Source: DASYTH01 sp036002505 (lineage in GTDB: Bacteria > Actinomycetota > Actinomycetes > Mycobacteriales > Pseudonocardiaceae). Taken from it: a stretch of DNA of 64,000 nucleotides. The notes below the pieces were generated by a model, which was given only the letters and a program-made list of their open reading frames with translations, did no database searches and was not told where the DNA came from. A program made the position numbers and the translations under genes. Of the stretch, positions 16,959 through 24,787 are shown one piece after another (positions within the stretch are counted from its first letter, which is position 1; each line of letters opens with the position of its first letter). Location of the stretch: contig NZ_DASYTH010000223.1 in NCBI RefSeq assembly GCF_036002505.1, forward strand, positions 1-64,000, read 5' to 3'.

Positions 16959-17843
16959 ATGGCATCCCTAGACGGAAAGGCAGTGGTGGTCACCGGAGCC
17001 GGGCGGGGCCTCGGCGAGGCCTACGCCTGGCAGCTGTGCCGGGCCGGCGCCATGGTGGTGGTCAACGACGTCGACGCCGAGGCGGCCACCCGGACCGCGG
17101 ACGAGATCCGCACCGGTGGCTTCCCGGCGATCGCGAGCACCCACTCGGTGACCGACCCGGAGGCCGCCGCGGCGATCGTGGACCTCTGCGTGGACCGGTT
17201 CGGCCGAATCGACGGCCTGGTCAACAACGCCGGCCTCACCTACGAGTCCCTCCCCTGGGACGACGACCCCCAGCAGGCCCGGGAGCTCATCGAGGTCAAC
17301 GTGCTCGGCACGATCTACACCGGGCTCGCCGCCCTGCGCGCCATGAAGGACCACGGCAGCGGCTCCATCGTCAACATCTCCTCCGGCGCGTCCTTCGGCC
17401 AGCGCACCCTGGGCGCCTACTCGGCCAGCAAGGGCGCCGTCGCCTCGCTCACCTACTCCTGGGCGCTGGACCTCGAAGCGGCCGGCATCCGCGTCAACGC
17501 CGTCTGCCCGGTCGCCTACACCCGCATGGCCTGGAGCTCCGAACGCGTGCGGCGCAAGGTCTTCCCCGAGCACACCCCCGATCGGGTCGCCCCGCTCATC
17601 GTGTTCCTGCTCAGCGACGACTCCGAGGGCATCACCGGCCAGATGATCCGCTGCAACGGCCCGCAGCTCCACCTCGTCGGCCAGCCCTACTTCAAGGCCC
17701 CCATCCTCGAACGCGACACCTGGGACACCGACACCGTCGAACGCGCCTTCACCGAGGTCTTCCAGGCCCACCTCGAGCCCTACGGCCTGGAGAAGCGCCT
17801 GCCACCCCGCCTGCGCGACTGGCTCACCCCGGCCACGGCTTAG
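16959..17843 (+). CDS. short-chain dehydrogenase/reductase
   Basis: A 294-residue NAD(P)-dependent oxidoreductase of the classical SDR family. The cofactor motif is VTGAGRGLGEAYA (11-23), with Asp37-Val-Asp after beta-2 suggesting NAD(H) preference. NNAG lies at 89-92, the catalytic Ser is in VNISSGAS (about 141-142), and Tyr154/Lys158 are in YSASK. A C-terminal extension of some 50 residues beyond the usual SDR end is typical of proteins acting on CoA or steroid-like substrates. It diverges from the LAL gene and is the only reductase near the Hpg/ketosynthase cluster. It might reduce a cluster intermediate, but the opposite strand and its own promoter make that tentative. Confidence 0.85.
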   Translation: MASLDGKAVVVTGAGRGLGEAYAWQLCRAGAMVVVNDVDAEAATRTADEIRTGGFPAIASTHSVTDPEAAAAIVDLCVDRFGRIDGLVNNAGLTYESLPWDDDPQQARELIEVNVLGTIYTGLAALRAMKDHGSGSIVNISSGASFGQRTLGAYSASKGAVASLTYSWALDLEAAGIRVNAVCPVAYTRMAWSSERVRRKVFPEHTPDRVAPLIVFLLSDDSEGITGQMIRCNGPQLHLVGQPYFKAPILERDTWDTDTVERAFTEVFQAHLEPYGLEKRLPPRLRDWLTPATA

Positions 17844-17849
17844 CGCATG

Positions 17850-17899
17850 CCCTGAAGGCGGCCTTCAGGGCGTTGAACGTCCTGAAGGCCGCCTTCAGG
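17850..17899. terminator. paired palindromes acting as bidirectional terminator; dispersed repeat family
   Basis: Two near-identical palindromes, CCCTGAAGGC-G-GCCTTCAGGG (17850-17870) and CCTGAAGGC-C-GCCTTCAGG (17881-17899), are separated by 10 bp. They lie between the convergent SDR and diguanylate cyclase stops. Almost the same paired arrangement recurs inside the mobile element at 40366-40645. I recall this palindrome as abundant in Amycolatopsis genomes. Function as a bidirectional terminator is inferred from position. Confidence 0.75.
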
Positions 17900-17903
17900 G
17901 CAT

Positions 17904-19211
17904 TCAACCCCGCCGCGATCGTGGGCGGCCGCCGTTCTCGCTCACCTTGATCTGGTTGCGGCCGCCCACCTTCGCCTCGTACAGCGCCGCGTCCGCCGCG
18001 TGCAGCAGCGCGTCCAGCTCGGCCGTGCCATCGAGACCGCCGGCGATGCCGACCGAGGTGGTGCGGCCCTCGATGGTCACCGGCTGCCCGCGCTTGTCCG
18101 TGGCCGGCACCCGCATCTCGGCGATCCCGGCCCGCACCCGCTCGGCCACCACCAGCGCCGCGGTCCCGTCGGTGTCGGGCAGCAGCAGCGCGAACTCCTC
18201 GCCGCCGATCCGCCCCACCACGTCGCCCTGCCGGGTCTGCTCCCCCAGCACCGCGGCCACCGTGCGCAGCACCGCGTCCCCGGCCGGGTGCCCCCAGGTG
18301 TCGTTGACCGACTTGAAATGGTCCAGGTCCAGCACCGCCACCGCGAGCGGCCGGCCGGCCCGGCGCACCCGGGCCACTTCCCGCGCCGCCTGCTCGTGCC
18401 AGCCCCGGGAGTTCAGCAACCCGGTGGTGTGGTCGGTCCGCGAGTCTCCGCGCAACCGCTCCACCTGCCGCACCGCCCAGTCCGCCGCGCAGACCACCGG
18501 CACTACCACGATTGGCGCCAACAATGAGTAACTCATCGCGAACACGACAAGGGCGGCAACACACAATGTGAGCGCCTCGAAAATATTGTCCTCACGGTTA
18601 CCCAATGCGACTGACAAGTTCGGTCTCGGCGTGGATAGCACAATGACGAGCCCGACGTTGACGGCCTGCGCAACGAAATACGCCGCCGCCGCGATGATTA
18701 CCGTCAGTGCCGCCGATGGCGTGAACCCCGAGCCGGCCACCACCGCGCCCGCCCGCAACACCAGCGTCACGACCAGCGCTCCGACCACGATGTTGGCGAG
18801 ATTGAACGTCTGGCGGTACAGCGGACGGCGGCTGATCGGGTAGATCAGCACCCGGAGCCACAGCACGATGGACAGCGCGAGCAGCGGTGGGAGGAGCACC
18901 ATGGCCGGAAACGTCCATACCACAGTGGTTCCCACGTGCGGTCCGTAGCTCCGGTCCCGGCGGCTCTCCTCCGTCCGCCACGAGATCCACACATGTGCCG
19001 CGCCAGCGACAGTCAACACGGCAGCGCGCAGGAGGTCCCGACTGTTCGGTATGGACCCGGTGACCAGACCGGTCACCGCCGCGCCCAACGCGAACAGTTC
19101 GACACCGATCACGTAGAGCAGAACCCGCCTCGGCAGCGACCACAGCCGCCAGTGCCGGATTTGCCAGACGGCGCCGCGCACAGGTTGTTCCTCAGGCGAT
19201 TGGTCGGTCAC
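17904..19211 (-). CDS. membrane-anchored diguanylate cyclase (GGDEF)
   Basis: A 435-residue protein that should make cyclic di-GMP from two GTP. About six hydrophobic helices fill the N-terminal half, beginning at RRVLLYVIGVELFALGAA. The C-terminal GGDEF domain has an intact GGEEF active loop. Five residues upstream of it is RQGD, the RxxD inhibitory site, so product feedback inhibition is expected. GTG 19211 is preferred because it starts just before the first membrane helix; an in-frame extension to 19400 is possible but compositionally poor. c-di-GMP controls development through BldD in Streptomyces. A BldD-like gene lies 9 kb away at 28811, but it lacks the ligand motif. Confidence 0.9.
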   Translation of the reverse strand: MTDQSPEEQPVRGAVWQIRHWRLWSLPRRVLLYVIGVELFALGAAVTGLVTGSIPNSRDLLRAAVLTVAGAAHVWISWRTEESRRDRSYGPHVGTTVVWTFPAMVLLPPLLALSIVLWLRVLIYPISRRPLYRQTFNLANIVVGALVVTLVLRAGAVVAGSGFTPSAALTVIIAAAAYFVAQAVNVGLVIVLSTPRPNLSVALGNREDNIFEALTLCVAALVVFAMSYSLLAPIVVVPVVCAADWAVRQVERLRGDSRTDHTTGLLNSRGWHEQAAREVARVRRAGRPLAVAVLDLDHFKSVNDTWGHPAGDAVLRTVAAVLGEQTRQGDVVGRIGGEEFALLLPDTDGTAALVVAERVRAGIAEMRVPATDKRGQPVTIEGRTTSVGIAGGLDGTAELDALLHAADAALYEAKVGGRNQIKVSENGGRPRSRRG

Positions 19212-19549
19212 ACTTAGGGGACCCGATTGATCACCCACGTCCCGCCCGGAGCCGCTATGACCATCCGAACCAGGTTTATGCTGTCGCCGTCCGGGCCGAC
19301 CCCCCGGAGGAGGTGTCTGCCGTGAGAGAGCGCGAATGGTGATGCCCAGGACCGTCCTCCTCCCCCCGCGGTCGACGTTCGTCCAAGGAGGTTCCGCCAC
19401 ACCTGGTTCATCGCGCAGCCGGTCGGGCTCGTGTCGGTGCGTAGCCCAAGATAGCCGGACGACTGCGTGAAGCCGGGTCCTCCTGCCAGTACTCTATGCA
19501 ACAACGACATAACTGACCGGCTATCGTCACGTGACCCGAGGACAGCGAT
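19212..19549. other. 338-bp intergenic region between divergent genes
   Basis: No convincing gene is seen here; small frames on both strands have no recognisable content or ribosome binding sites. It must hold the promoters of the diguanylate cyclase (minus) and the MFS transporter (plus). The segment 19290-19320 (GGGCCGACCCCCCGGAGGAGG) is purine-rich and could be a leader ribosome binding site for a longer cyclase start on neither strand; I assign it no role. Confidence 0.4.
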
Positions 19550-20851
19550 GTGAGCCGAACGGGCCCAAGCTTGGCCGCGGTCCTCGCCGTACCCGAGTTC
19601 CGCGCGCTGTGGTTCGCCGAGGCCCAGTCCGTCGCCGGCGACCAGCTCGCCAAGGTCGCGCTCGCCATCCTGGTCTATGACCGGACGAACTCCGCGCTGT
19701 GGGCCGCCGGGGTCTACGCGCTCACCTTTCTTCCCGCTCTGGCCGGCGGCGTCGGGCTGTCCCAGCTGGCCGACCGCCTGCCGCGCCGGCTGCTGATCGT
19801 GGCCTGCACCGCGGTGCAGGCGGTGCTCGTGGGCCTGATGGCGATCCCCGGCACCCCGCTGCTGGTGCTCTGCGTGCTGGTGGTGGCCCTCAACCTGGTC
19901 CAGGCACCCGCGCTGGCGGCGCAGAACGCGCTCACCCGGGAGCTGTTCGACAACAACGACCTGTACCTGCGCAGCCAGGACCTGCGCGGGATGACCACCA
20001 ACACGGTGATGCTGGCCGGCCTCGGCGGCGGCGGACTGCTGGTCATGGCGATCGGCACGTCCTGGGCGCTCGCCCTGGACGCGGTGACGTTCGCGATCAG
20101 CTCGCTGGTGGTGTTCGCGGGTGTCCGGGAGCGGCCGGTGGCCGGCAGCCCCCAGGACGGCTGGTTCGGGGCCGCCCGGCGGGTGTTCGGAGACCGCAAG
20201 TTGCGGCTGCTGCTCACGATGGCCTGGCTGGTCGGCCTGGTGGTGGTGCCCGAGGGGCTCGCGGCGCCGCTCGCCCGGGAGATCGGGGCGAGCTCCGAAG
20301 CCGTCGGCTGGTTACTCGCCGCGGACCCGTTCGGTTTCGTGATCGGCACCTTCGTGCTGTCCCACTTCGTGTCCGGCCAGGTGCGGGTGCGCCTGATCGG
20401 GGTGCTCGCGACCGGCTCGGTGGGGATGCTGATCGCGTTCCTGGTGCACCCGAACCTCGCGGTGGCCCTCGTCCTGCTGGCCCTGGCCGGCGCGCTGGGC
20501 GCCTACCAGATCGCGGTCAGCGCGACGTTCAACACCTTGGTGCCCAACGAGATCCGCGGCGGTGCCATCGGCCTGGCCCGGACCGGGCTGCGGGTCGCGC
20601 AGGGCGTCGGCGTCGCGCTCGGCGGGCTCGTCGCCGAGCTGATCGGCTCGGCGGTCACCACGGTCGCCCTGGCCGGAGCCGCCGGCGTGCTGATCGCCGT
20701 CCCGGCCGCGATCTCCTGGGCCCGGCTCAACTCCCGCCCCGAAGCCCCCGGCACGAACGGAAAGTCCGTGCCCCACCCGCACATCCCGACGGTTCGCGCG
20801 GAACCCGACCCGATCCGGAGACGGCCGCGGGTCAAGCAGAAGCCGGACTAG
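19550..20851 (+). CDS. MFS transporter (EntS/multidrug-type)
   Basis: A 433-residue major facilitator with about 12 membrane helices. It starts WFAEAQSVAGDQLAKVALAILVYDRT, the pattern of the EntS/MefA-like branch. SQLADRLPRRLLIV after TM2 corresponds to motif A. GTG 19550 is preceded by GAGGAC. Its last 20 bp overlap the 3' end of the convergent SARP regulator gene. Substrate unknown; the family exports siderophores, macrolides or drugs. It is not obviously part of the Hpg cluster. Confidence 0.87.
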   Translation: MSRTGPSLAAVLAVPEFRALWFAEAQSVAGDQLAKVALAILVYDRTNSALWAAGVYALTFLPALAGGVGLSQLADRLPRRLLIVACTAVQAVLVGLMAIPGTPLLVLCVLVVALNLVQAPALAAQNALTRELFDNNDLYLRSQDLRGMTTNTVMLAGLGGGGLLVMAIGTSWALALDAVTFAISSLVVFAGVRERPVAGSPQDGWFGAARRVFGDRKLRLLLTMAWLVGLVVVPEGLAAPLAREIGASSEAVGWLLAADPFGFVIGTFVLSHFVSGQVRVRLIGVLATGSVGMLIAFLVHPNLAVALVLLALAGALGAYQIAVSATFNTLVPNEIRGGAIGLARTGLRVAQGVGVALGGLVAELIGSAVTTVALAGAAGVLIAVPAAISWARLNSRPEAPGTNGKSVPHPHIPTVRAEPDPIRRRPRVKQKPD

Positions 20852-23800
20852 TCAGGAGCGCCCGGACGTCCTCGGCCTCCGGGGTGCCGATGCCGGTGAA
20901 GATCTCCAGCGCGGCCCGCCAGGAGGAGGCGGCGCCCTCGGGGTCCCGGCTGGCCTGCCGCACCAGGCCGAGCACGTGCAGGGCGCGGGCCTCGGCCAGC
21001 CGCTGCCGCCGGGTCCGCACCGCCCGCAACGCGCGCTGCGCGTGCATCGTGGCCTGCTCGAGGTTGCCCAGCGCGAGGTAGCCGTGCGCGAGCTCGGTCA
21101 GCGCCCGGCCCTCCAGCAGCCGCATGCCGGAGTCGTTGAGCACGGCCAGCGCGTCGTGACCGTAGGCCACCGCGTCGGCGAGCTGCCCGGTCTCCCGGAG
21201 GGCGGCGGACAGTCCGATGAGGACGGATGTCTCGCCGTAGCCGAACCCGATCTCGCGGGCGATCTGCAGCGCGTCGGCGTAGTAGCCGCGGGCGATCTCC
21301 GGCCTGTTCCGTCGCAAGTGGACGGTCGCGAGCACGTCCAGCCCGCCCACCTCGTGCCGGCGCTCGCCGAGCTGCCGCCCGTTGGTGATGCCGGTTTGGG
21401 CCTGGGCATAGGCTTCCTGGTACCGGCCGGCGTCGCAGTTGGTCTCCGCCAGGCACACCAACCCGTTCGTCTCGCCGAGCTTGTGCCCCAGCTGGCCGCA
21501 CACCGCCAGGCAGTCCACATGGAACTTGACCGCCCGGTCCAGCTCCCCGAGCGCCCAGTGCGCGAGGCCCAAACCGTTGCACGCCACCATTTCCAGCGTC
21601 CGGCCACCGATCTCCCGGCTGATCGCCAGCGCCTGGGTCTGGTAGGCGATCGCCCGGTCCGGCCGCCCGCGGGACAGCCACGCCGCGCCGACGTAGTTGA
21701 GGTCGCTGGCCTCGCCGAACCGGTTGCCGAGCCGCCGGTTGATGGTCAGCGCCTGCTCGTGGTAGAGCGAGGCCTGGGTGGGCTTGCCCAGTTGTGAGTG
21801 GACCCGGCCGAGGTTGTGCAGCGACCCGGCCTCACCGAGCTCGTTGCCGGTTCGCCGGTGCAGCGCCAGCGCCCGGCTGTGGCAGCTGGTGGCCTTGGCG
21901 TAGTCGCTCACGTTGTAGTGGATCAGCCCGAGCACGTCGTTGACCGACGCCTCGGCGTGCGGGTCGCCGTCCTGCTGCGCCGCGGTGACCGCGATCCGGG
22001 TGATGGCCAACCCCTCGGCGCAGTGCCCCCGGGCCACGAAGTAGCCGCGCAGCGAGTCGACCAGCCGCCACGTGTAATGCATCAGGTCCGGCGGGCAGGC
22101 CCGGACCGCGGCCACCAGGTTCGGCAGCTCGGTGTCCAGCCAGTCGATCGCGGCCGCCTCGCCGGCCCGCGCCACGGCCGGTTCGGGCGACTGGTCGCGG
22201 ACGGCCGGGATGCGCGGGGCGTGCGGGTAGAGCAGCCGGGTGGCCGCGTCGGTCGCCCGCAGGTAGCTCGCCAGCAGCCGATCCGTCGCCGCCTGCATCG
22301 CCTCGGCACCATCCTCGGTGCGCGCCCGGTCCGCCGCGTACTCGCGGAGCAGGTCGTGGAACTGGTAACGGCCGGCGGCGTGCTCACCGACCAGGTTGGC
22401 CACCGCGAGCTGCCCCATCCACCGGCGCGCCTCGGCCGGCTCCAGGTCCAGCAGCGCGCCGGCCACATCCGCGGTGAAGTCCACCCCGGGCACCAGGCCG
22501 AGCCGCCGGAACAACCGCCGCGCCTCGGGCTGCAGCGAGTCGTAGGACAGGTCGAACGCGGCACGCACCGCGCCCTCGTCGTCGCCCTCCACCACCAGCT
22601 CGGTCAGCCGGCCGCGCTTGCGCAGCTCGTCGGTGTAGTCGCCGATGCTGGTGTGCTGGAGCGACGCCAGGTTGGCGGCCACGATGCGCAGGGCCAGCGG
22701 CAGGTATGCGCACGCCTCGGCCAGGTCGGTCACCGCGTTCGGGTCCTCGTCCGCGCGCTCGTCCGGGATCATGCGCCGGAGCAGCGCGTTCGCCTCCTCC
22801 GGGTCGAGCACGTCGAGGGTGAGCCGGTGCGCGCCCTCGGTCGCGGTCAGCCCGGCGAGCCGGTCCCGGCTGGTCACCAGCACCAGGCAGCCGGGGCTGC
22901 CGGGGAGCAGCGGCCGCACCTGGTCGGCGCTCGCCGCGTTGTCCAGCAGCACCAGCGCTCTCCGGTCCGCGAGCACCGTCCGGTAGAGGCCGACCGCCTC
23001 CTCCTCGTCGGCCGGCACCCGCTCCGCCGGCAGGCCGAGCGCGTGCAGGAACCGGGTCAGCGCCTCCAGCGGCCGCACCGGCGAGTCCGACGCGTACCCG
23101 CGCAGGTTCACGTAGAGCTGGCCGTCCGGGAACTCCTCCCGCACCCGGTGCGCCCAGTGCAGCGCCAGCGCCGTCTTGCCCACGCCCGCGGTCCCGGTCA
23201 GCGCGGCGATCACCACCGCTGTGTTGCTCGCGCTGTTTCGCTTGCGCAGCACGGCATTCAACCGGCCCAGGTGGTACTCCCGGCCGGTGAACCCGCCGAT
23301 GTCCGCGGGCAGCTGCGCCGGCACCGGGTGGCTCAGCGCCGCCGGCGCCGGCCCGCCCGCGGTGACCACCTCGTTGCGGATGATCCGCAGGTGCGCCGCG
23401 ACCATCTCGCTGCCCGGCTCGATGCCCAGGTCCTCGGCCAGCCGCCCGCGGATGTCGGCGAACAGCCGCAGCGCCGCGGCCTGCTGCCCGGACCCGGCCA
23501 GGCCCAGCATCAGCCGGGCGTGCAGACCCTCGTGCAGCGGCTCCTCATGCACCAGCTCCCGCAGTTGCGCGGCGACGTCCTCGTGCCGGCCGAGCCCGAG
23601 CGCGGTGTCCGCGTGCGCGAGCGCCGCGGCGATCCGCCGGCCGCCGAGCGCGGTGGCCGCCGGATGGTGCCGGATCCGGTCCGGCAGGTCGACGAGCGCC
23701 GGGCCACGCCACAGCCGCAGCGCCTGCTCGTAGAGTGCGAGCGCCTGCTCCGGGTCCGCCTGCCGGGCCTCGCCGGCACGGGCGATGAGCTCGTCGAACC

Positions 23801-24329
23801 GCAGCAGGTCGAGCTGCTCCGGCCCAAGGGTGAGCCGGTATCCCCCGCGCGCCGAGGAGATCGGCCCGGGCTGCCCGCCGGTCACCTTCCGCAGCCGCGA
23901 GACATAGGTGTGCACGAGGTTCTGCACGCTGTCCGGCGGCCGCGCGCCCCACAGCATGTCCACGATCTCGTCGTGCTGCACCACCCGGTTCGGCTGCAGC
24001 GCGAGCAGGGCGAGGAGGCTGCGCTGCTTGAGCGGACCCGTCTCCACCGGCTGCGCCCCCCGGTGCAGCTCCAGCCGCCCGAGCACGCCCAGCCGGAGCA
24101 GGTCGGCGCCCCGGTCCCCCGCCGTCCACGGCCCGTCCACGTCCAGCCCGACCACCTCGGCCAGCCGCTTGACCGATTCCCGCCGCGGCCGCGCGATCCG
24201 CCCCTGCTCGATATAGCGGACCGCGCGCACGCTCACCCCGGCCCGGGCCGCAAGCTCCGCCTGGGTCAGCCCGGCCCGCACCCGGCGAGCACGCAACTCC
24301 TCGCCGAATGTTGCCGATCCCCATTCCAT
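20832..24329 (-). CDS. XRE-SARP-NB-ARC-TPR (AfsR-like) regulator
   Basis: A 1165-residue multidomain regulator. Residues 1-65 form an XRE helix-turn-helix (RAGLTQAELAARAGVSVRAV). About 75-165 is an OmpR-type winged helix and 170-315 the BTAD domain, together a SARP activator. An NB-ARC ATPase follows, with Walker A TGTAGVGKT at 378-386 and Walker B-like RALVLLDNAAS. The C-terminal third (about 750-1140) is a TPR array with repeated GEAxSLxNLGxVH-type units. Streptomyces AfsR lacks the N-terminal XRE domain, so two DNA-binding domains in one chain is a notable variant. It may control secondary metabolism; the target is unknown. Its 3' end overlaps the convergent MFS gene by 20 bp. Confidence 0.92.
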   Translation of the reverse strand: MEWGSATFGEELRARRVRAGLTQAELAARAGVSVRAVRYIEQGRIARPRRESVKRLAEVVGLDVDGPWTAGDRGADLLRLGVLGRLELHRGAQPVETGPLKQRSLLALLALQPNRVVQHDEIVDMLWGARPPDSVQNLVHTYVSRLRKVTGGQPGPISSARGGYRLTLGPEQLDLLRFDELIARAGEARQADPEQALALYEQALRLWRGPALVDLPDRIRHHPAATALGGRRIAAALAHADTALGLGRHEDVAAQLRELVHEEPLHEGLHARLMLGLAGSGQQAAALRLFADIRGRLAEDLGIEPGSEMVAAHLRIIRNEVVTAGGPAPAALSHPVPAQLPADIGGFTGREYHLGRLNAVLRKRNSASNTAVVIAALTGTAGVGKTALALHWAHRVREEFPDGQLYVNLRGYASDSPVRPLEALTRFLHALGLPAERVPADEEEAVGLYRTVLADRRALVLLDNAASADQVRPLLPGSPGCLVLVTSRDRLAGLTATEGAHRLTLDVLDPEEANALLRRMIPDERADEDPNAVTDLAEACAYLPLALRIVAANLASLQHTSIGDYTDELRKRGRLTELVVEGDDEGAVRAAFDLSYDSLQPEARRLFRRLGLVPGVDFTADVAGALLDLEPAEARRWMGQLAVANLVGEHAAGRYQFHDLLREYAADRARTEDGAEAMQAATDRLLASYLRATDAATRLLYPHAPRIPAVRDQSPEPAVARAGEAAAIDWLDTELPNLVAAVRACPPDLMHYTWRLVDSLRGYFVARGHCAEGLAITRIAVTAAQQDGDPHAEASVNDVLGLIHYNVSDYAKATSCHSRALALHRRTGNELGEAGSLHNLGRVHSQLGKPTQASLYHEQALTINRRLGNRFGEASDLNYVGAAWLSRGRPDRAIAYQTQALAISREIGGRTLEMVACNGLGLAHWALGELDRAVKFHVDCLAVCGQLGHKLGETNGLVCLAETNCDAGRYQEAYAQAQTGITNGRQLGERRHEVGGLDVLATVHLRRNRPEIARGYYADALQIAREIGFGYGETSVLIGLSAALRETGQLADAVAYGHDALAVLNDSGMRLLEGRALTELAHGYLALGNLEQATMHAQRALRAVRTRRQRLAEARALHVLGLVRQASRDPEGAASSWRAALEIFTGIGTPEAEDVRALLTSPASA

Positions 24330-24787
24330 GGCGTGCCCTCCCGTGCCACTTGCCGCTCATACTGGCCACGAAATTGCCGCTACGTCACCACCAGTCACTC
24401 GAATGGCCCAATACTCCCAGGTCAAACCCCTGTTCGCATCACGTTCCGTACCCAACCACATTCCAGATCCGTTCCAGCCCGACCACCAGCCCCGACAACT
24501 ACCGTTGGTCCCGGTGAGTGGTGCGCCGCGACACCCTGGGGGTGCGCCGCGAGCATCACCCTGCCTGGGGGCAGACTTCGCCGCCCACACCACCGGGCCG
24601 GTGGGCCAGGGGGCCACCGGCCCGGCATCCGGGCCACCGGCATGTTGGCGTCTCACGTCGCCATATTGGCTCGCCACGTTGGTGTGTTGGCAGATCACGT
24701 CGGTGCGTTGGCTGGGCCACGCCGCCAGCGGCCAACACAGCGACGCCAGCGGCCAACACGCCCGGTCGAGATCGGTAGCCTCTGGTC
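24330..24787. promoter_or_regulatory. 458-bp divergent intergenic region containing a repeat array
   Basis: The region lies between the SARP gene (minus) and the phospholipase-acyltransferase gene (plus). The left 250 bp are relatively AT-rich for this genome and should hold the SARP promoter. The right part contains the 21-bp repeat array 24641-24766, ending about 20 bp before the plus-strand ATG. No gene is seen. Confidence 0.5.
24641..24766. repeat. 21-bp periodic repeat array, second copy
   Basis: Four direct 21-bp units begin at 24641, 24662, 24683 and 24704. Each follows the pattern nnTGTTGGC-N4-CACGTCG with drift (ATTGGC, CGTTGGC, CACGTTG, CACGCCG). Two inverted 21-bp units follow at 24725 and 24746, each containing GCGGCCAACAC. 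The exact period is two DNA helix turns. The same unit and inverted layout occurs at 775-905. It lies just upstream of the phospholipase-acyltransferase gene. Confidence 0.8.
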
